Source: Flavobacteriaceae bacterium
Lineage (GTDB): Bacteria; Bacteroidota; Bacteroidia; Flavobacteriales; Flavobacteriaceae
DNA length: 64,000 nucleotides
Assembly: GCA_009827225.1 (NCBI GenBank)
Contig: WUAI01000001.1
Span: 1-64,000, forward strand
Direction: 5' to 3'
Of this stretch, positions 42,444-50,793 are shown piece after piece. A program made the position numbers and the translations under genes. The notes beneath the pieces are model-generated. The model did not search any database, was not told the DNA's origin, and saw only the letters and a list, made by a program, of their open reading frames with translations. Numbering within the stretch: position 1 is the first letter of the stretch; the number at the start of each line of letters is the position of its first letter.

Positions 42444-44294
42444 ATGAAACGTACATTACTTTCAGTATTTATGGGGCTGCTAACCATCTCATTAGCTGCT
42501 CAAAACGATTTTCCCTCAAGAGTAGTTGAGGTAGACTGGGAAGCCACAGAAGTGGTGGTTCCACCTTCGCCTTTTCAATATCAGATCTTATTTATAGGAG
42601 GGGAAGACATGGTGCAAACCGGAGTGAACGAAGAAGTTCCGGCCAAACAGTGGCACGATTTTATTGGATTTACAGAAGTAACCGCAGATGATTGTGTGGA
42701 CGATCCAAATGCAATTGGGTGGATCTCAGTAAATCATGAAAGAATCCTGGCCGATGATAAAATTGGCGATGGGGGTGGAATGACTGCATTCCTTTTGGGG
42801 AGACAGCCAAGTAACGACGAACTATATGTGATTCCACAAGAGCTTACCGACGGAAGAAAAGGAGCTTTCTTCAATGTAGACTTTAGTAATGTTGGTGAGA
42901 CCGGAATGAATTGCGGTGGTATCAACTCTATCGTGGATGGAAGAATCTGGACGGCCGAAGAGTGGTTCCGTTCCAGTAACGAAAGTATCTGGGCCGATGG
43001 TAACGGGGTTCGTGATACCACAGATTATACTATTAAGTATACGGAATTCGAAATGGCCAATTTCGAAACCATTCCAAAATACCAAAACTTTAACTGGATG
43101 GTCGAGATTGATCCTCGTGCTGCTAAGGCGGTTCGTAAGCAATATAACTGGGGGCGTCAACCTTTTGAAGGTGGAACCATTGCGGCAGATAACAAGACGG
43201 TATACCTGGGCGCCGATGCAACACCTGGATTCTTTACCAAATTCGTAGCCGACACTGAAGGTGATTTCACCGTTGGAACGACTTATGTGTACAAGCACGA
43301 TGAAGCAGGAGACCCATGGGTTGAGATAAACAACGATGACTTCTCCAAAATGTTGAACTTCAAAGCCGAAGCTGTAAGTGAAGGAGCTACGATGTTCAAT
43401 CGATTAGAGTGGATCACTATCGATAAGAATACCGGTAAAGTTTATATGACAGAGACTGGTCGTGACAATCCTGGTGGAAACTGGGAAGACGAATTGGCCG
43501 ATGGTGCTGTGTTTGCACCACACCATATCCAGAGAGCAACAGACCAAGGAGTTTCTGGTCCGGACGACCCTGATTACTGGGATTACTACGGAAGAATCCT
43601 CGAATTTGATCCAGCTACCGGAGATGTGACAATTTTTGTAGAAGCAGGGCCTTACTTTACTTCAAGTCCTCCATTGGCCGACTATCCAGCAAAGCATCTT
43701 TCGAACCCAGACGGTTTAAATATGTTATACGTGAATGTAGCCGGAGAAGACAAAACCTATATGTTGATCAACGAGGACTTAAATGGAACTTCTTTCGGTA
43801 GAACTCCCTTAGAGTACCCGGATGATAGAATGTGTGAGATGTATATCCTGGATATGGAAGTTGAGAATCCTACGATCGATGATTTGATTCGATTAACTCA
43901 AACTCCTAGAGGAGCAGAAATTACCGGAGCCTGTGCAACCACAGATGGAAAGTCGGTATTGGTGAATTCACAACACCCGGATTCTGCTAATCCATTCCCC
44001 TATAACAACTCTTTGACATTCGCAATTACTGGATTTGATGATTCAGGTGCTATTGAGACCCTATCTAATCCCGATTTTGATGATATCTCAGGCGACGATT
44101 TCGTGATTTATCCAAACCCAACCGAGCGTATCGTTTATTTCAACAAAGTGGTGGATCTAGCCATATATGATATAAGCGGAAAGAGAATCGCTGTCTACAG
44201 AGATGTTAAATCAATTGATATCTCAGGATTATCACAAGGGACCTATTTGCTTAAAACAAACGAAGGAACTGCCAAGAAACTTTTAGTTAAGTAA
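42444..44294 (+). CDS. PhoX-family phosphatase with T9SS sorting domain
   Basis: A 616-residue secreted protein with a signal peptide ending SLAAQ. The body matches the PhoX/DUF839 family, a calcium- and iron-dependent alkaline phosphatase fold: IGWISVNHERIL, GINSIVDGRIWTAEEWF, FNWMVEIDPRAAKAVRKQYNWGRQPFEGG and RLEWITIDKNTGKVYMTETGRDNPGG. The end (FVIYPNPTERIVYFNK to AKKLLVK) is a T9SS type-A sorting domain, so it acts at or outside the cell surface. PhoX releases phosphate from organic esters during phosphate limitation. Many PhoX-like proteins remain untested. Confidence 0.87.
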   Translation: MKRTLLSVFMGLLTISLAAQNDFPSRVVEVDWEATEVVVPPSPFQYQILFIGGEDMVQTGVNEEVPAKQWHDFIGFTEVTADDCVDDPNAIGWISVNHERILADDKIGDGGGMTAFLLGRQPSNDELYVIPQELTDGRKGAFFNVDFSNVGETGMNCGGINSIVDGRIWTAEEWFRSSNESIWADGNGVRDTTDYTIKYTEFEMANFETIPKYQNFNWMVEIDPRAAKAVRKQYNWGRQPFEGGTIAADNKTVYLGADATPGFFTKFVADTEGDFTVGTTYVYKHDEAGDPWVEINNDDFSKMLNFKAEAVSEGATMFNRLEWITIDKNTGKVYMTETGRDNPGGNWEDELADGAVFAPHHIQRATDQGVSGPDDPDYWDYYGRILEFDPATGDVTIFVEAGPYFTSSPPLADYPAKHLSNPDGLNMLYVNVAGEDKTYMLINEDLNGTSFGRTPLEYPDDRMCEMYILDMEVENPTIDDLIRLTQTPRGAEITGACATTDGKSVLVNSQHPDSANPFPYNNSLTFAITGFDDSGAIETLSNPDFDDISGDDFVIYPNPTERIVYFNKVVDLAIYDISGKRIAVYRDVKSIDISGLSQGTYLLKTNEGTAKKLLVK

Positions 44295-44312
44295 TTTTTT
44301 TTCATTGAAACT

Positions 44313-44342
44313 ACAAACCGGACGTTCTTGCGTTCGGTTTGT
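44313..44342 (+). terminator. hairpin between PhoX and peroxidase genes
   Basis: ACAAACCGGACG (44313-44324) pairs with CGTTCGGTTTGT (44331-44342) through one G-U pair. It is followed by TTAAAT rather than a clean T run, so read-through into the peroxidase gene is possible. Confidence 0.6.
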
Positions 44343-44357
44343 TTAAATATTCGGGTC

Positions 44358-46310
44358 ATGAAGTCGGATTCAATTTTAATTTTCATCAGCTTTCTTTTAA
44401 CCTTCGTCCTTATCTCTGCGAGTAAACCCAATCAAGAGCGTAAAGGAGTTTATGTCGAAAAAGCCATAGGTAAGATCAATCAGCAGTTTCAACAAGACCT
44501 ACAGGAATTGCTTATTTACGCCAATGCCTTTGAAACCAGTGTGCGGTCATTCCAGACTACGGGTTCAAATTTTGGAAATCTGTGGGCGGATTATCAAAAT
44601 CTTCGTTCTGAATTTAAACGGATTGAATTTTTGTTGGAATACTTAGATAAGGAAGCCTTTGATAAAACTATGAATGGGGCTCCACTGCCGAAACTCGAAA
44701 AAAAAGTTGCCGATCTCAATGTTTTAGAACCTAAAGGACTGCAGGTGATCGATGAGCTGGTTGGTGAACTGAAAACAGATATATCTGTGTATGCGGAACT
44801 GGTCGAGCACAGCCAAAAATTTAGAAAAGACGTTCAGAAGATACATTCCTATTTTAAAATCCGACGAATTACTGATCGTCAATTTTTGGAAGCATCACGC
44901 CAATCCGTGGTTCGATTAATAACTCTAGGGATTACCGGATTTGATACTCCGGGAACGGCTTCGGGGATACGGGATTCCAAATCGGTATTAGAGAGTATCG
45001 ACAGCTATTTTCAGTTTTATGCCTCGGAACTTGAAAACGTGAACCGATCTGAATTCTCCTCTGAATTAAATTCCATTTGCCAAAATGGAATCATAATGGC
45101 CGAAGAGTCCACTTTTGAGAATTTTGACCGAATGCGATTTATCAAAGAGGTAGGACATCCAATTTATAAACTGATCAAAGACATTCATCTTTCTTTAGAC
45201 TATGAAACCATCGATGAAGTTTCGAAATATCCTTTGGCCATAAATTTTGAATCCAATTCTTTATTTGAAGAGGATTTTTTTAATCCGTTCTATTATATAA
45301 GTGTTCCTAACGACCCATCCTTTGATGAGGTCACAGAGCTAGGCAAGATGTTATTCTATGATCCGGTGCTTTCCTCAAACAATGAAATGTCTTGTGCCAA
45401 TTGCCACAAGCCAGAGAAAGCATTTACCGATGGCTTGAAGACCAGCTTTGCTAATGATGGAAGTGCCCTGAAGCGCAACGCTATGACGCTTAATTATTCA
45501 GGGTTTGCGACTGGGTTCTTTCATGATCTAAGAACACGGCGATTGGAGGATCAATTTGAACATGTGGTCTTGAATAAGGATGAATTCAATTCTTCTTATC
45601 AGGAAATAATCGGGAAATTAGAAAGAAGTGAAAGTTACCGGCAGCTATTTAACGACGCCTTCCCCGCACAAAAAGGTAAGATCCGATCGAATCAAATCGA
45701 TTATGCATTGGCCGCTTACGTGATGAAATTATCCCCGTTCGATAACGTGGTTGATACATATTTTCAAGGTGCGACCGATGAGATTCCAAAAGAAATTAAA
45801 AACGGATTTAACTTATTTACCGGTAAGGCCAATTGTGCCACCTGTCATTTTCTGCCCTTGTATTCCGGGCTCGTTCCACCGCTTTTTAACGAGTCGGAAG
45901 CAGAGGTATTAGGAGTGCCGGAAGACCAGGAAAAACCCTGGAGTTTGGATCCGGATCTTGGCCGACTTGGAAACGGAAAGACTCAAGAAGTAGCAACATT
46001 CTACAGAGCTGCATTTAAAACCCCAACGATAAGAAATATTGACTTAACCGGACCCTATATGCATAATGGGGTCTTTAAAACTTTAGAAGAAGTTATGGAT
46101 TTTTATAATGAAGGCGGAGGTGCGGGACAAGGTATCGAATTGGAGCATCAGACTCTAGCACCAGACAAGTTAAATCTCACTCAAAAGGAGATTCAGGACA
46201 TCATTACTTTTATGAAGTCCCTCAATGACAATACCCTTTTTAAAGCCGTCTTGGAGCTGCCTAGGGACTTTGAGAAAAATGAAATAGACAATAGGGTTTT
46301 GTTGAAATAG
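44358..46310 (+). CDS. di-haem cytochrome-c peroxidase (MauG/CcpA family) with N-terminal helical extension
   Basis: The start is set at 44358 (MKSDSILIFISFLLTFVLIS, a signal or anchor). The in-frame ATG at 44328 lies inside the loop of the preceding hairpin. 650 residues. Residues ~30-290 are helical (coiled-coil-like, LLEYLDKEAF and related segments) and absent from standard ~350-residue peroxidases. The peroxidase part has two haem sites, CANCH at 346-350 and CATCH at 493-497, and the late motif TPTIRNIDLTGPYMHNG. It reduces peroxide or oxidises a protein partner in the periplasm. It follows the T9SS PhoX gene and may share its transcript. Confidence 0.88.
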   Translation: MKSDSILIFISFLLTFVLISASKPNQERKGVYVEKAIGKINQQFQQDLQELLIYANAFETSVRSFQTTGSNFGNLWADYQNLRSEFKRIEFLLEYLDKEAFDKTMNGAPLPKLEKKVADLNVLEPKGLQVIDELVGELKTDISVYAELVEHSQKFRKDVQKIHSYFKIRRITDRQFLEASRQSVVRLITLGITGFDTPGTASGIRDSKSVLESIDSYFQFYASELENVNRSEFSSELNSICQNGIIMAEESTFENFDRMRFIKEVGHPIYKLIKDIHLSLDYETIDEVSKYPLAINFESNSLFEEDFFNPFYYISVPNDPSFDEVTELGKMLFYDPVLSSNNEMSCANCHKPEKAFTDGLKTSFANDGSALKRNAMTLNYSGFATGFFHDLRTRRLEDQFEHVVLNKDEFNSSYQEIIGKLERSESYRQLFNDAFPAQKGKIRSNQIDYALAAYVMKLSPFDNVVDTYFQGATDEIPKEIKNGFNLFTGKANCATCHFLPLYSGLVPPLFNESEAEVLGVPEDQEKPWSLDPDLGRLGNGKTQEVATFYRAAFKTPTIRNIDLTGPYMHNGVFKTLEEVMDFYNEGGGAGQGIELEHQTLAPDKLNLTQKEIQDIITFMKSLNDNTLFKAVLELPRDFEKNEIDNRVLLK

Positions 46311-46352
46311 ATTACGGTTAATTCTGTATCTTGGAGTCGCAAAAATTTTGTT

Positions 46353-46910
46353 ATGATTTCTGAGTTGATTCGAAGCCGTCGCGCTGTGTATCCAGCGCAG
46401 TATAATGCGCAAGCTATTTCTAAAGATGAATTGGTCTCCATCCTGGAATCGGCCAATTGGGCGCCTACCCATCGGCGCACCGAACCCTGGCGTTTTAAAG
46501 TTTTTCATACCGAAGAATCGCGGCGCAAACTGTCGGATTTTTTAGGGGAAATCTATGAGGAGACCGTTCAGCCCTTTTCCGAAGTAAAACATAAAAAAGT
46601 GATGGATAAACCGTTACAAGCAGCGTGTGTTCTTGCGATTTGTATGCAAAGGGATCCCAAGGAATCGGTTCCGGAATGGGAAGAGATCGCCGCAACAGCG
46701 ATGGCAGTTCAGAATATGTGGCTGCATGCCTCTGCTTTACATATTGGTGCTTATTGGAGCTCTCCAGCGTTAAAAGATCACCTTCACAAATTGGTGGATA
46801 TGGAAGAAGGAGAAAAGTGCCTTGGATTCTTTTATATGGGTAAATATGACGGAGAGGTTTCCGAAGGAGAACGTAAAACCAGCATCGAAGACAAGACCGA
46901 GTGGGTTTAG
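46353..46910 (+). CDS. nitroreductase-family protein (YdjA-like)
   Basis: A 185-residue FMN-dependent oxidoreductase, short like E. coli YdjA. ELIRSRRAVYPAQYN is the N-terminal FMN-phosphate-binding segment, SILESANWAPTHRRTEPWRF is the family signature, and AATAMAVQNMWLHASALHIGAYW is the dimer-interface helix. It probably acts as a homodimer on quinones or nitro compounds. The substrate is unknown. Its last 4 bases overlap the convergent DUF456 gene. Confidence 0.87.
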   Translation: MISELIRSRRAVYPAQYNAQAISKDELVSILESANWAPTHRRTEPWRFKVFHTEESRRKLSDFLGEIYEETVQPFSEVKHKKVMDKPLQAACVLAICMQRDPKESVPEWEEIAATAMAVQNMWLHASALHIGAYWSSPALKDHLHKLVDMEEGEKCLGFFYMGKYDGEVSEGERKTSIEDKTEWV

Positions 46911-47410
46911 AACAGTACTGTTCGGTACTCCCAGAAAACAAGATACAGGAATATAAACAGGTAGACTACCGTTGCAAAAAACTTGATAAAGGTGGAAGCC
47001 AGGAATCCGAAAAAGGATCCTATGGCCGCCTTAAAAGCCTGAGGGCCCTTGGTTTCATTAAATACCATTTCCCCGATGAGAGCACCCACGAACGGGCCGA
47101 TGAGGATTCCAAACGGGATAGGTGCGAATATCCCAACGATGAGTCCAATGGTGGTTCCCCATGCTCCTGCGCGGCTGCCGCCAAATTTTTTGGTTCCGAC
47201 TGCAGGGATGATATAGTCCAGAATATAAATACTGATAGCCACCACACCGGTCACAATCAGTAGCGTCCAATCAAATTCTAGGGAAGGAGCGAAGTAAAGT
47301 ACGATCAATCCCAGCCAAGAGATAGGAGTTCCGGGGATAACAGGCAAGATACTTCCGAGAATGCCAACCAGCATTAACAATAAGCCAATTACTACAAATA
47401 ATAGATCCAT
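46907..47410 (-). CDS. DUF456 membrane protein
   Basis: A 167-residue protein with about five transmembrane helices and the glycine-rich DUF456 pattern: LLMLVGILGSILPVIPGTPISWLG, AVGTKKFGGSRAGAWGTTIGLI and FGILIGPFVGALIGE. Length is normal for the family. Function unknown. It is divergent from blaI. Confidence 0.88.
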   Translation of the reverse strand: MDLLFVVIGLLLMLVGILGSILPVIPGTPISWLGLIVLYFAPSLEFDWTLLIVTGVVAISIYILDYIIPAVGTKKFGGSRAGAWGTTIGLIVGIFAPIPFGILIGPFVGALIGEMVFNETKGPQAFKAAIGSFFGFLASTFIKFFATVVYLFIFLYLVFWEYRTVLF

Positions 47411-47457
47411 ATGCAGGGCATTGGACGTGCAAATTACAAATACGTTACAAAATATTT

Positions 47458-47498
47458 AACTAAAAAATTAGTTTAAACTAAATATTTAGTTATATTTG
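47458..47498. promoter_or_regulatory. blaI promoter with two tandem AACTAA-N4-TTAGTT operators
   Basis: Two perfect palindromes AACTAA-N4-TTAGTT lie at 47458-47473 and 47476-47491, 18 bases apart centre to centre. The second ends on the first base of the -7 box TATATTTG (47491-47498). Placement across the promoter and immediately before a BlaI-family repressor gene fits autorepression. The half-site differs from the TACA/TGTA core of Gram-positive BlaI/MecI/CopY operators. Confidence 0.7.
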
Positions 47499-47517
47499 AA
47501 GCATCAATCAATTCGTT

Positions 47518-47880
47518 ATGAAACAACTCACCAAGGCAGAAGAGGACATTATGAAAATTCTATGGGATTTGGGAGAGGGCAATGTGGCTGCTATCGTAGA
47601 CCAGTTTCCAGAGCCTAAACCTGCCTATAACACTGTATCCACCATCGTTAGAATTTTAGAAAACAAGGAATTTGTCGATTATCGCAAGCAAGGAAGAGGA
47701 CATATTTATTTCCCGAAGATCCGAAAGAATGAATACAGCAATCAATCCATCAACAAACTGGTGGACGGTTATTTTCAGGGGTCATTTAAGAGCATGGTAT
47801 CCTTCTTTATGAAGAAGAACGATATCAGTATTCAGGAATTAGAAAGCATATTAAAAGACATTAATAAAGAGGAATCATGA
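47518..47880 (+). CDS. BlaI/MecI/CopY-family repressor
   Basis: A 120-residue winged-helix regulator. LTKAEEDIMKILWDLGEGNV and YNTVSTIVRILENKEFVDYRKQGRGHIYFP are the N-terminal DNA-binding domain. The C-terminal part (INKLVDGYFQGSFKSMVSFFMK) is the dimerisation and cleavage region. In the known mechanism, an M56 membrane peptidase triggers cleavage and derepression. The gene overlaps the M56 gene by ATGA, giving tight coupling. No beta-lactamase lies beside it. Confidence 0.93.
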   Translation: MKQLTKAEEDIMKILWDLGEGNVAAIVDQFPEPKPAYNTVSTIVRILENKEFVDYRKQGRGHIYFPKIRKNEYSNQSINKLVDGYFQGSFKSMVSFFMKKNDISIQELESILKDINKEES

Positions 47881-49298
47881 TTCATTATCTCATACAAACC
47901 ATCGTATTTCAAACTTTGTTCTTATTGGTATACGACCTCTTTTTAAAGCGTCAGACGTATTTCCGATGGAATCGCATTTACCTGGTAGCCACTACCGCCT
48001 TAAGCTTTATCTTGCCTTTTATTCAGCTCGCCGTGATACGGCAGAATCTCCCGGATGAATTAGTTATTCAGCTACCAACCGTTTTAATTGGTTCTGAAAC
48101 AGCAGCTTCAACGGAGACCTCGTTTTCTGTGTATAGTGTAGCACAGTGGGTATGGCTTGTTGGTAGCTTAGCGAGCTTGACTTATTTTGTTCAAAAACTA
48201 TGGAGAATTCGCCGCTTCCGATTGAAAGGGCGAATGAGTGAGCGATCCGGATATCGGCTTGTGAAGTTGCCACAATCGGACCTGGCGTTTTCGTTCTTAA
48301 ATACCATTTTTTTAGGAGAGCAACTTTCCGAAGAAAACAAAAAGAGCATTTTACTACACGAAGAGGTTCATATTCGTCATAAGCACAGTTGGGATCTTCT
48401 ATACTTCGAGACCCTGAGGATTGTATTCTGGTTCAATCCCATCATTTACCTGTATCAAAATCGTATGGGAGCATTGCAGGAATTCATTGCCGATGCCGTG
48501 GTGACGAGTCAACGAACCAAGAAGGAGTATTATCAAAATTTGCTTTCTGAAGTTTTTCAAACCGAAAATATTTCATTCATCAATACATTTTTTAATCATT
48601 CATTAATCAAAAAACGAATTCATATGTTACAAAAATCAAAATCAAGGAAAGTTTCGCAGTTAAGATATTTGCTGTTATTACCGCTATTAGGAGCCATGCT
48701 CATGTACACTTCTTGCTCTGAAGAGGTGGGACAAGATGCCAATTCAACACTGTCTGAGCAAATTGCGGATCTTACGGCTGAAATTAAAAGCAAAGAAAAC
48801 CTGACCGAAGAAGAAAAGGCTGAAATTGCCCGCATGATCCTGGAGATCTATCCCGAAGATGTGGAGGGAGTTTCAGGGGATAGAGCGCATTTTAAAAGCA
48901 AAATACACGAAGACGGAGGAAAGAACGAATTCTTCTTCCGGGAGGAAAGCCTGAACTTCAATGAGATCGATAAAGTGCCGGTATTTCCGGGTTGCGAAGG
49001 TATGAGTGGAGAAGCAGCTAAGAAGTGTTTCGTTACCAAGATCACCGAGTTTGTGGTTCAGAATTTTAATACCAAAGTTGCAGGACCTGACGTTAGCGGG
49101 AAACAACGAATTGCTGTAAATTTTGTCGTTGATAAGGATGGTACGGTATCCAATGTACTTGCAAAAGCCCAGGACCAAAGCCTGATGGACGAGGCAAAGA
49201 GAGTGGTACAACTACTTCCTACGATGGTGCCCGGAGAGCATGAAGGAAAAAAGGTAGGAGTGCAATTTGCATTACCGATCATTTTTCAAATGGAATAA
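47877..49298 (+). CDS. M56 (BlaR1-like) membrane metallopeptidase with TonB-type C-terminal domain
   Basis: A 473-residue protein. N-terminal transmembrane helices frame a cytoplasmic zinc peptidase domain with HEEVH at 161-165 (HExxH) and a probable third ligand in QEFIADAVVT near 206. A later helix (YLLLLPLLGAMLMYTSC) leads to a periplasmic part ending in an ~90-residue TonB-C-like domain (VPVFPGCEG, QRIAVNFVVDKDGTVSNVLA, PTMVPGEHEGKKVGVQFALPI). In place of BlaR1's penicillin-binding sensor domain it carries a TonB-like domain, common in Bacteroidota. The signal is unknown. Confidence 0.92.
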   Translation: MIHYLIQTIVFQTLFLLVYDLFLKRQTYFRWNRIYLVATTALSFILPFIQLAVIRQNLPDELVIQLPTVLIGSETAASTETSFSVYSVAQWVWLVGSLASLTYFVQKLWRIRRFRLKGRMSERSGYRLVKLPQSDLAFSFLNTIFLGEQLSEENKKSILLHEEVHIRHKHSWDLLYFETLRIVFWFNPIIYLYQNRMGALQEFIADAVVTSQRTKKEYYQNLLSEVFQTENISFINTFFNHSLIKKRIHMLQKSKSRKVSQLRYLLLLPLLGAMLMYTSCSEEVGQDANSTLSEQIADLTAEIKSKENLTEEEKAEIARMILEIYPEDVEGVSGDRAHFKSKIHEDGGKNEFFFREESLNFNEIDKVPVFPGCEGMSGEAAKKCFVTKITEFVVQNFNTKVAGPDVSGKQRIAVNFVVDKDGTVSNVLAKAQDQSLMDEAKRVVQLLPTMVPGEHEGKKVGVQFALPIIFQME

Positions 49299-49317
49299 TA
49301 CATTGTCCTAAAAGAAT

Positions 49318-49343
49318 AACCGGGGTATATCCCCGGTTTTTTT
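49318..49343 (+). terminator. rho-independent terminator after blaI-M56
   Basis: AACCGGGG (49318-49325), loop TATAT, CCCCGGTT (49331-49338) and a T run. Confidence 0.92.
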
Positions 49344-49394
49344 GTTTATAGCGGAAGTGATAAAATTTGTACTTTTCGGTTGCGAATCGGGAAT

Positions 49395-49883
49395 ATGAAA
49401 CGAATTGGGATCATAGTGTTGCTATTTGTTACTGCTTCATGTCAGTTTTTTGATACGGAAAAGATTACCTCGGAAACTTTTTATGAAGAAGAAATGAAGG
49501 CCATTGAATGGGAAGAAGTGGATCAATATCCCACTTTTTCGGTATGCGATCAAATTACCGAAAAAGCAGAACAGCGCGAATGTTTTACCAATACAATCAA
49601 AGAAAGACTCTACCTGATGTTGATCGATAAGAATTTAAGTCTGAGAGATGAGATATCGGACACGGTCTTCGTCCATTTTGGTATTTCAAATTCAGGGGAA
49701 TTGTTGAATCAACAAGTCATTATCGATAGTACAGTGATGTCGCAGTTACCCATGTTGGAACAATGGCTGCTGGCTGAAATCGATTCTCTACCTGCTATGC
49801 AACCGGCGCATAAGCGCGGAATTCCTGTGGCAACCGAGTTTCATTTACCTATTGTAATTAAGACGGAATCGACTAAAGATTAA
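49395..49883 (+). CDS. lipoprotein with TonB-C-like domain
   Basis: The start is set at 49395 (MKRIGIIVLLFVTASC, lipobox TASC). The frame opens at 49380. 162 residues. The mature part (WEEVDQYPTFSVCDQITEKAEQRECFT, then DTVFVHFGISNSGELLNQQVI and GIPVATEFHLPI) follows the same order of landmarks as the C-terminal domain of the M56 protein just upstream, including the paired Cys. It looks like a duplicated, secreted version of that domain and may act as a partner or ligand. Confidence 0.75.
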   Translation: MKRIGIIVLLFVTASCQFFDTEKITSETFYEEEMKAIEWEEVDQYPTFSVCDQITEKAEQRECFTNTIKERLYLMLIDKNLSLRDEISDTVFVHFGISNSGELLNQQVIIDSTVMSQLPMLEQWLLAEIDSLPAMQPAHKRGIPVATEFHLPIVIKTESTKD

Positions 49884-50745
49884 TTTTGTAGCCCACGACA
49901 AAATCGGTGGGGAAATCGCCATTATCTTCCAGATTGAGGGCAAACATATCATAAAGTCCTAGAGTAATAAAACCGTTGGCAAGTGCTATATCCGCTCCAA
50001 GTCCGAAAGCAAAAGGAGCTTGAAACTCTCCTCCCGAACCCTGGAAGGCATCATCCATATTTCCATCATTGTCGGGATCTGGTATGTTGGATTTCAGATA
50101 GACATAATCGGAAATTTTTGTATTGACGAAAATCGCTACTCTTTCCGTATGCACAAACTTGAAACGATAGTTTAATGAGAACTGAGTGGAGGAAACGTCA
50201 TATTCGGAATTGGAAAACAATTGCCTGAATTGAAATACCATACTATGGCGCTTCAACTTTACGTCATCGATAATCTCGAAATCAACTCCTGCCTGTGGCA
50301 ATAGGGTATTATCGGGATTCACGAAATAGGCATAATTGGTCATTCCGGCAAACACTCCCAGACGTGTTTTCAATTGAACCTTTTCCGTAGTGACCACATA
50401 GTTAGGATCGACCAGGGCATTATAGGTGTCATGGTATTTTCTTAAACTCACCAGCGTGAGCTTTACCTTGTCAACGGGAACCGGGTTGTCTGCAGTAAGA
50501 AGTCGTAACACATCTTTGTATTCCCCCTGATACTTTCCTTTAAGCTGAGAATTTTTCAGTTCGTTGATCTTACCGTCTTTCTGCACAAAATAACGGTATT
50601 CACCATCGATGATGTTCCAAAGCAGTGTCATGGTACCCTCCACTTCGGTTTTCAGGGTATAGGACTGTCCGTCCACAGTATACTGTTCCTGGGAAATAAC
50701 ACTAAATGAACAAAGAAAGACAAATAGTAGCAGCAGGCGTTTCAT
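49873..50745 (-). CDS. putative outer-membrane beta-barrel protein
   Basis: A 290-residue protein with a signal peptide ending SVISQ. A ~90-residue N-terminal domain (YTVDGQSYTLKTEVEGTMTLLW, GEYRYFVQKDGKI) precedes a run of amphipathic strands (TRLGVFAGMTNYAYFV, FSLNYRFKFVHTERVAIF, FGLGADIALANGFITLGLYDMF) ending in VVGYKINL, consistent with a small barrel. I recognise the N-terminal pattern as common in flavobacterial tRNA-modification-GTPase-named or outer membrane beta-barrel proteins but assign no function. Convergent with the TonB-C-like gene (11 bases shared). Confidence 0.6.
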   Translation of the reverse strand: MKRLLLLFVFLCSFSVISQEQYTVDGQSYTLKTEVEGTMTLLWNIIDGEYRYFVQKDGKINELKNSQLKGKYQGEYKDVLRLLTADNPVPVDKVKLTLVSLRKYHDTYNALVDPNYVVTTEKVQLKTRLGVFAGMTNYAYFVNPDNTLLPQAGVDFEIIDDVKLKRHSMVFQFRQLFSNSEYDVSSTQFSLNYRFKFVHTERVAIFVNTKISDYVYLKSNIPDPDNDGNMDDAFQGSGGEFQAPFAFGLGADIALANGFITLGLYDMFALNLEDNGDFPTDFVVGYKINL

Positions 50746-50793
50746 AACGTTTTGATTTGGTACGCCTAAAGGTAAAAAAATAATTGAATTCGG

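Noticed and set aside
46901-47263. 120-residue plus-strand frame
   Set aside because: It is antisense to the clear DUF456 membrane protein gene and shows no family features.
47518-49298. BlaI/M56 pair considered as beta-lactam resistance
   Set aside because: No beta-lactamase or PBP gene is adjacent and the M56 protein lacks a penicillin-binding sensor domain.
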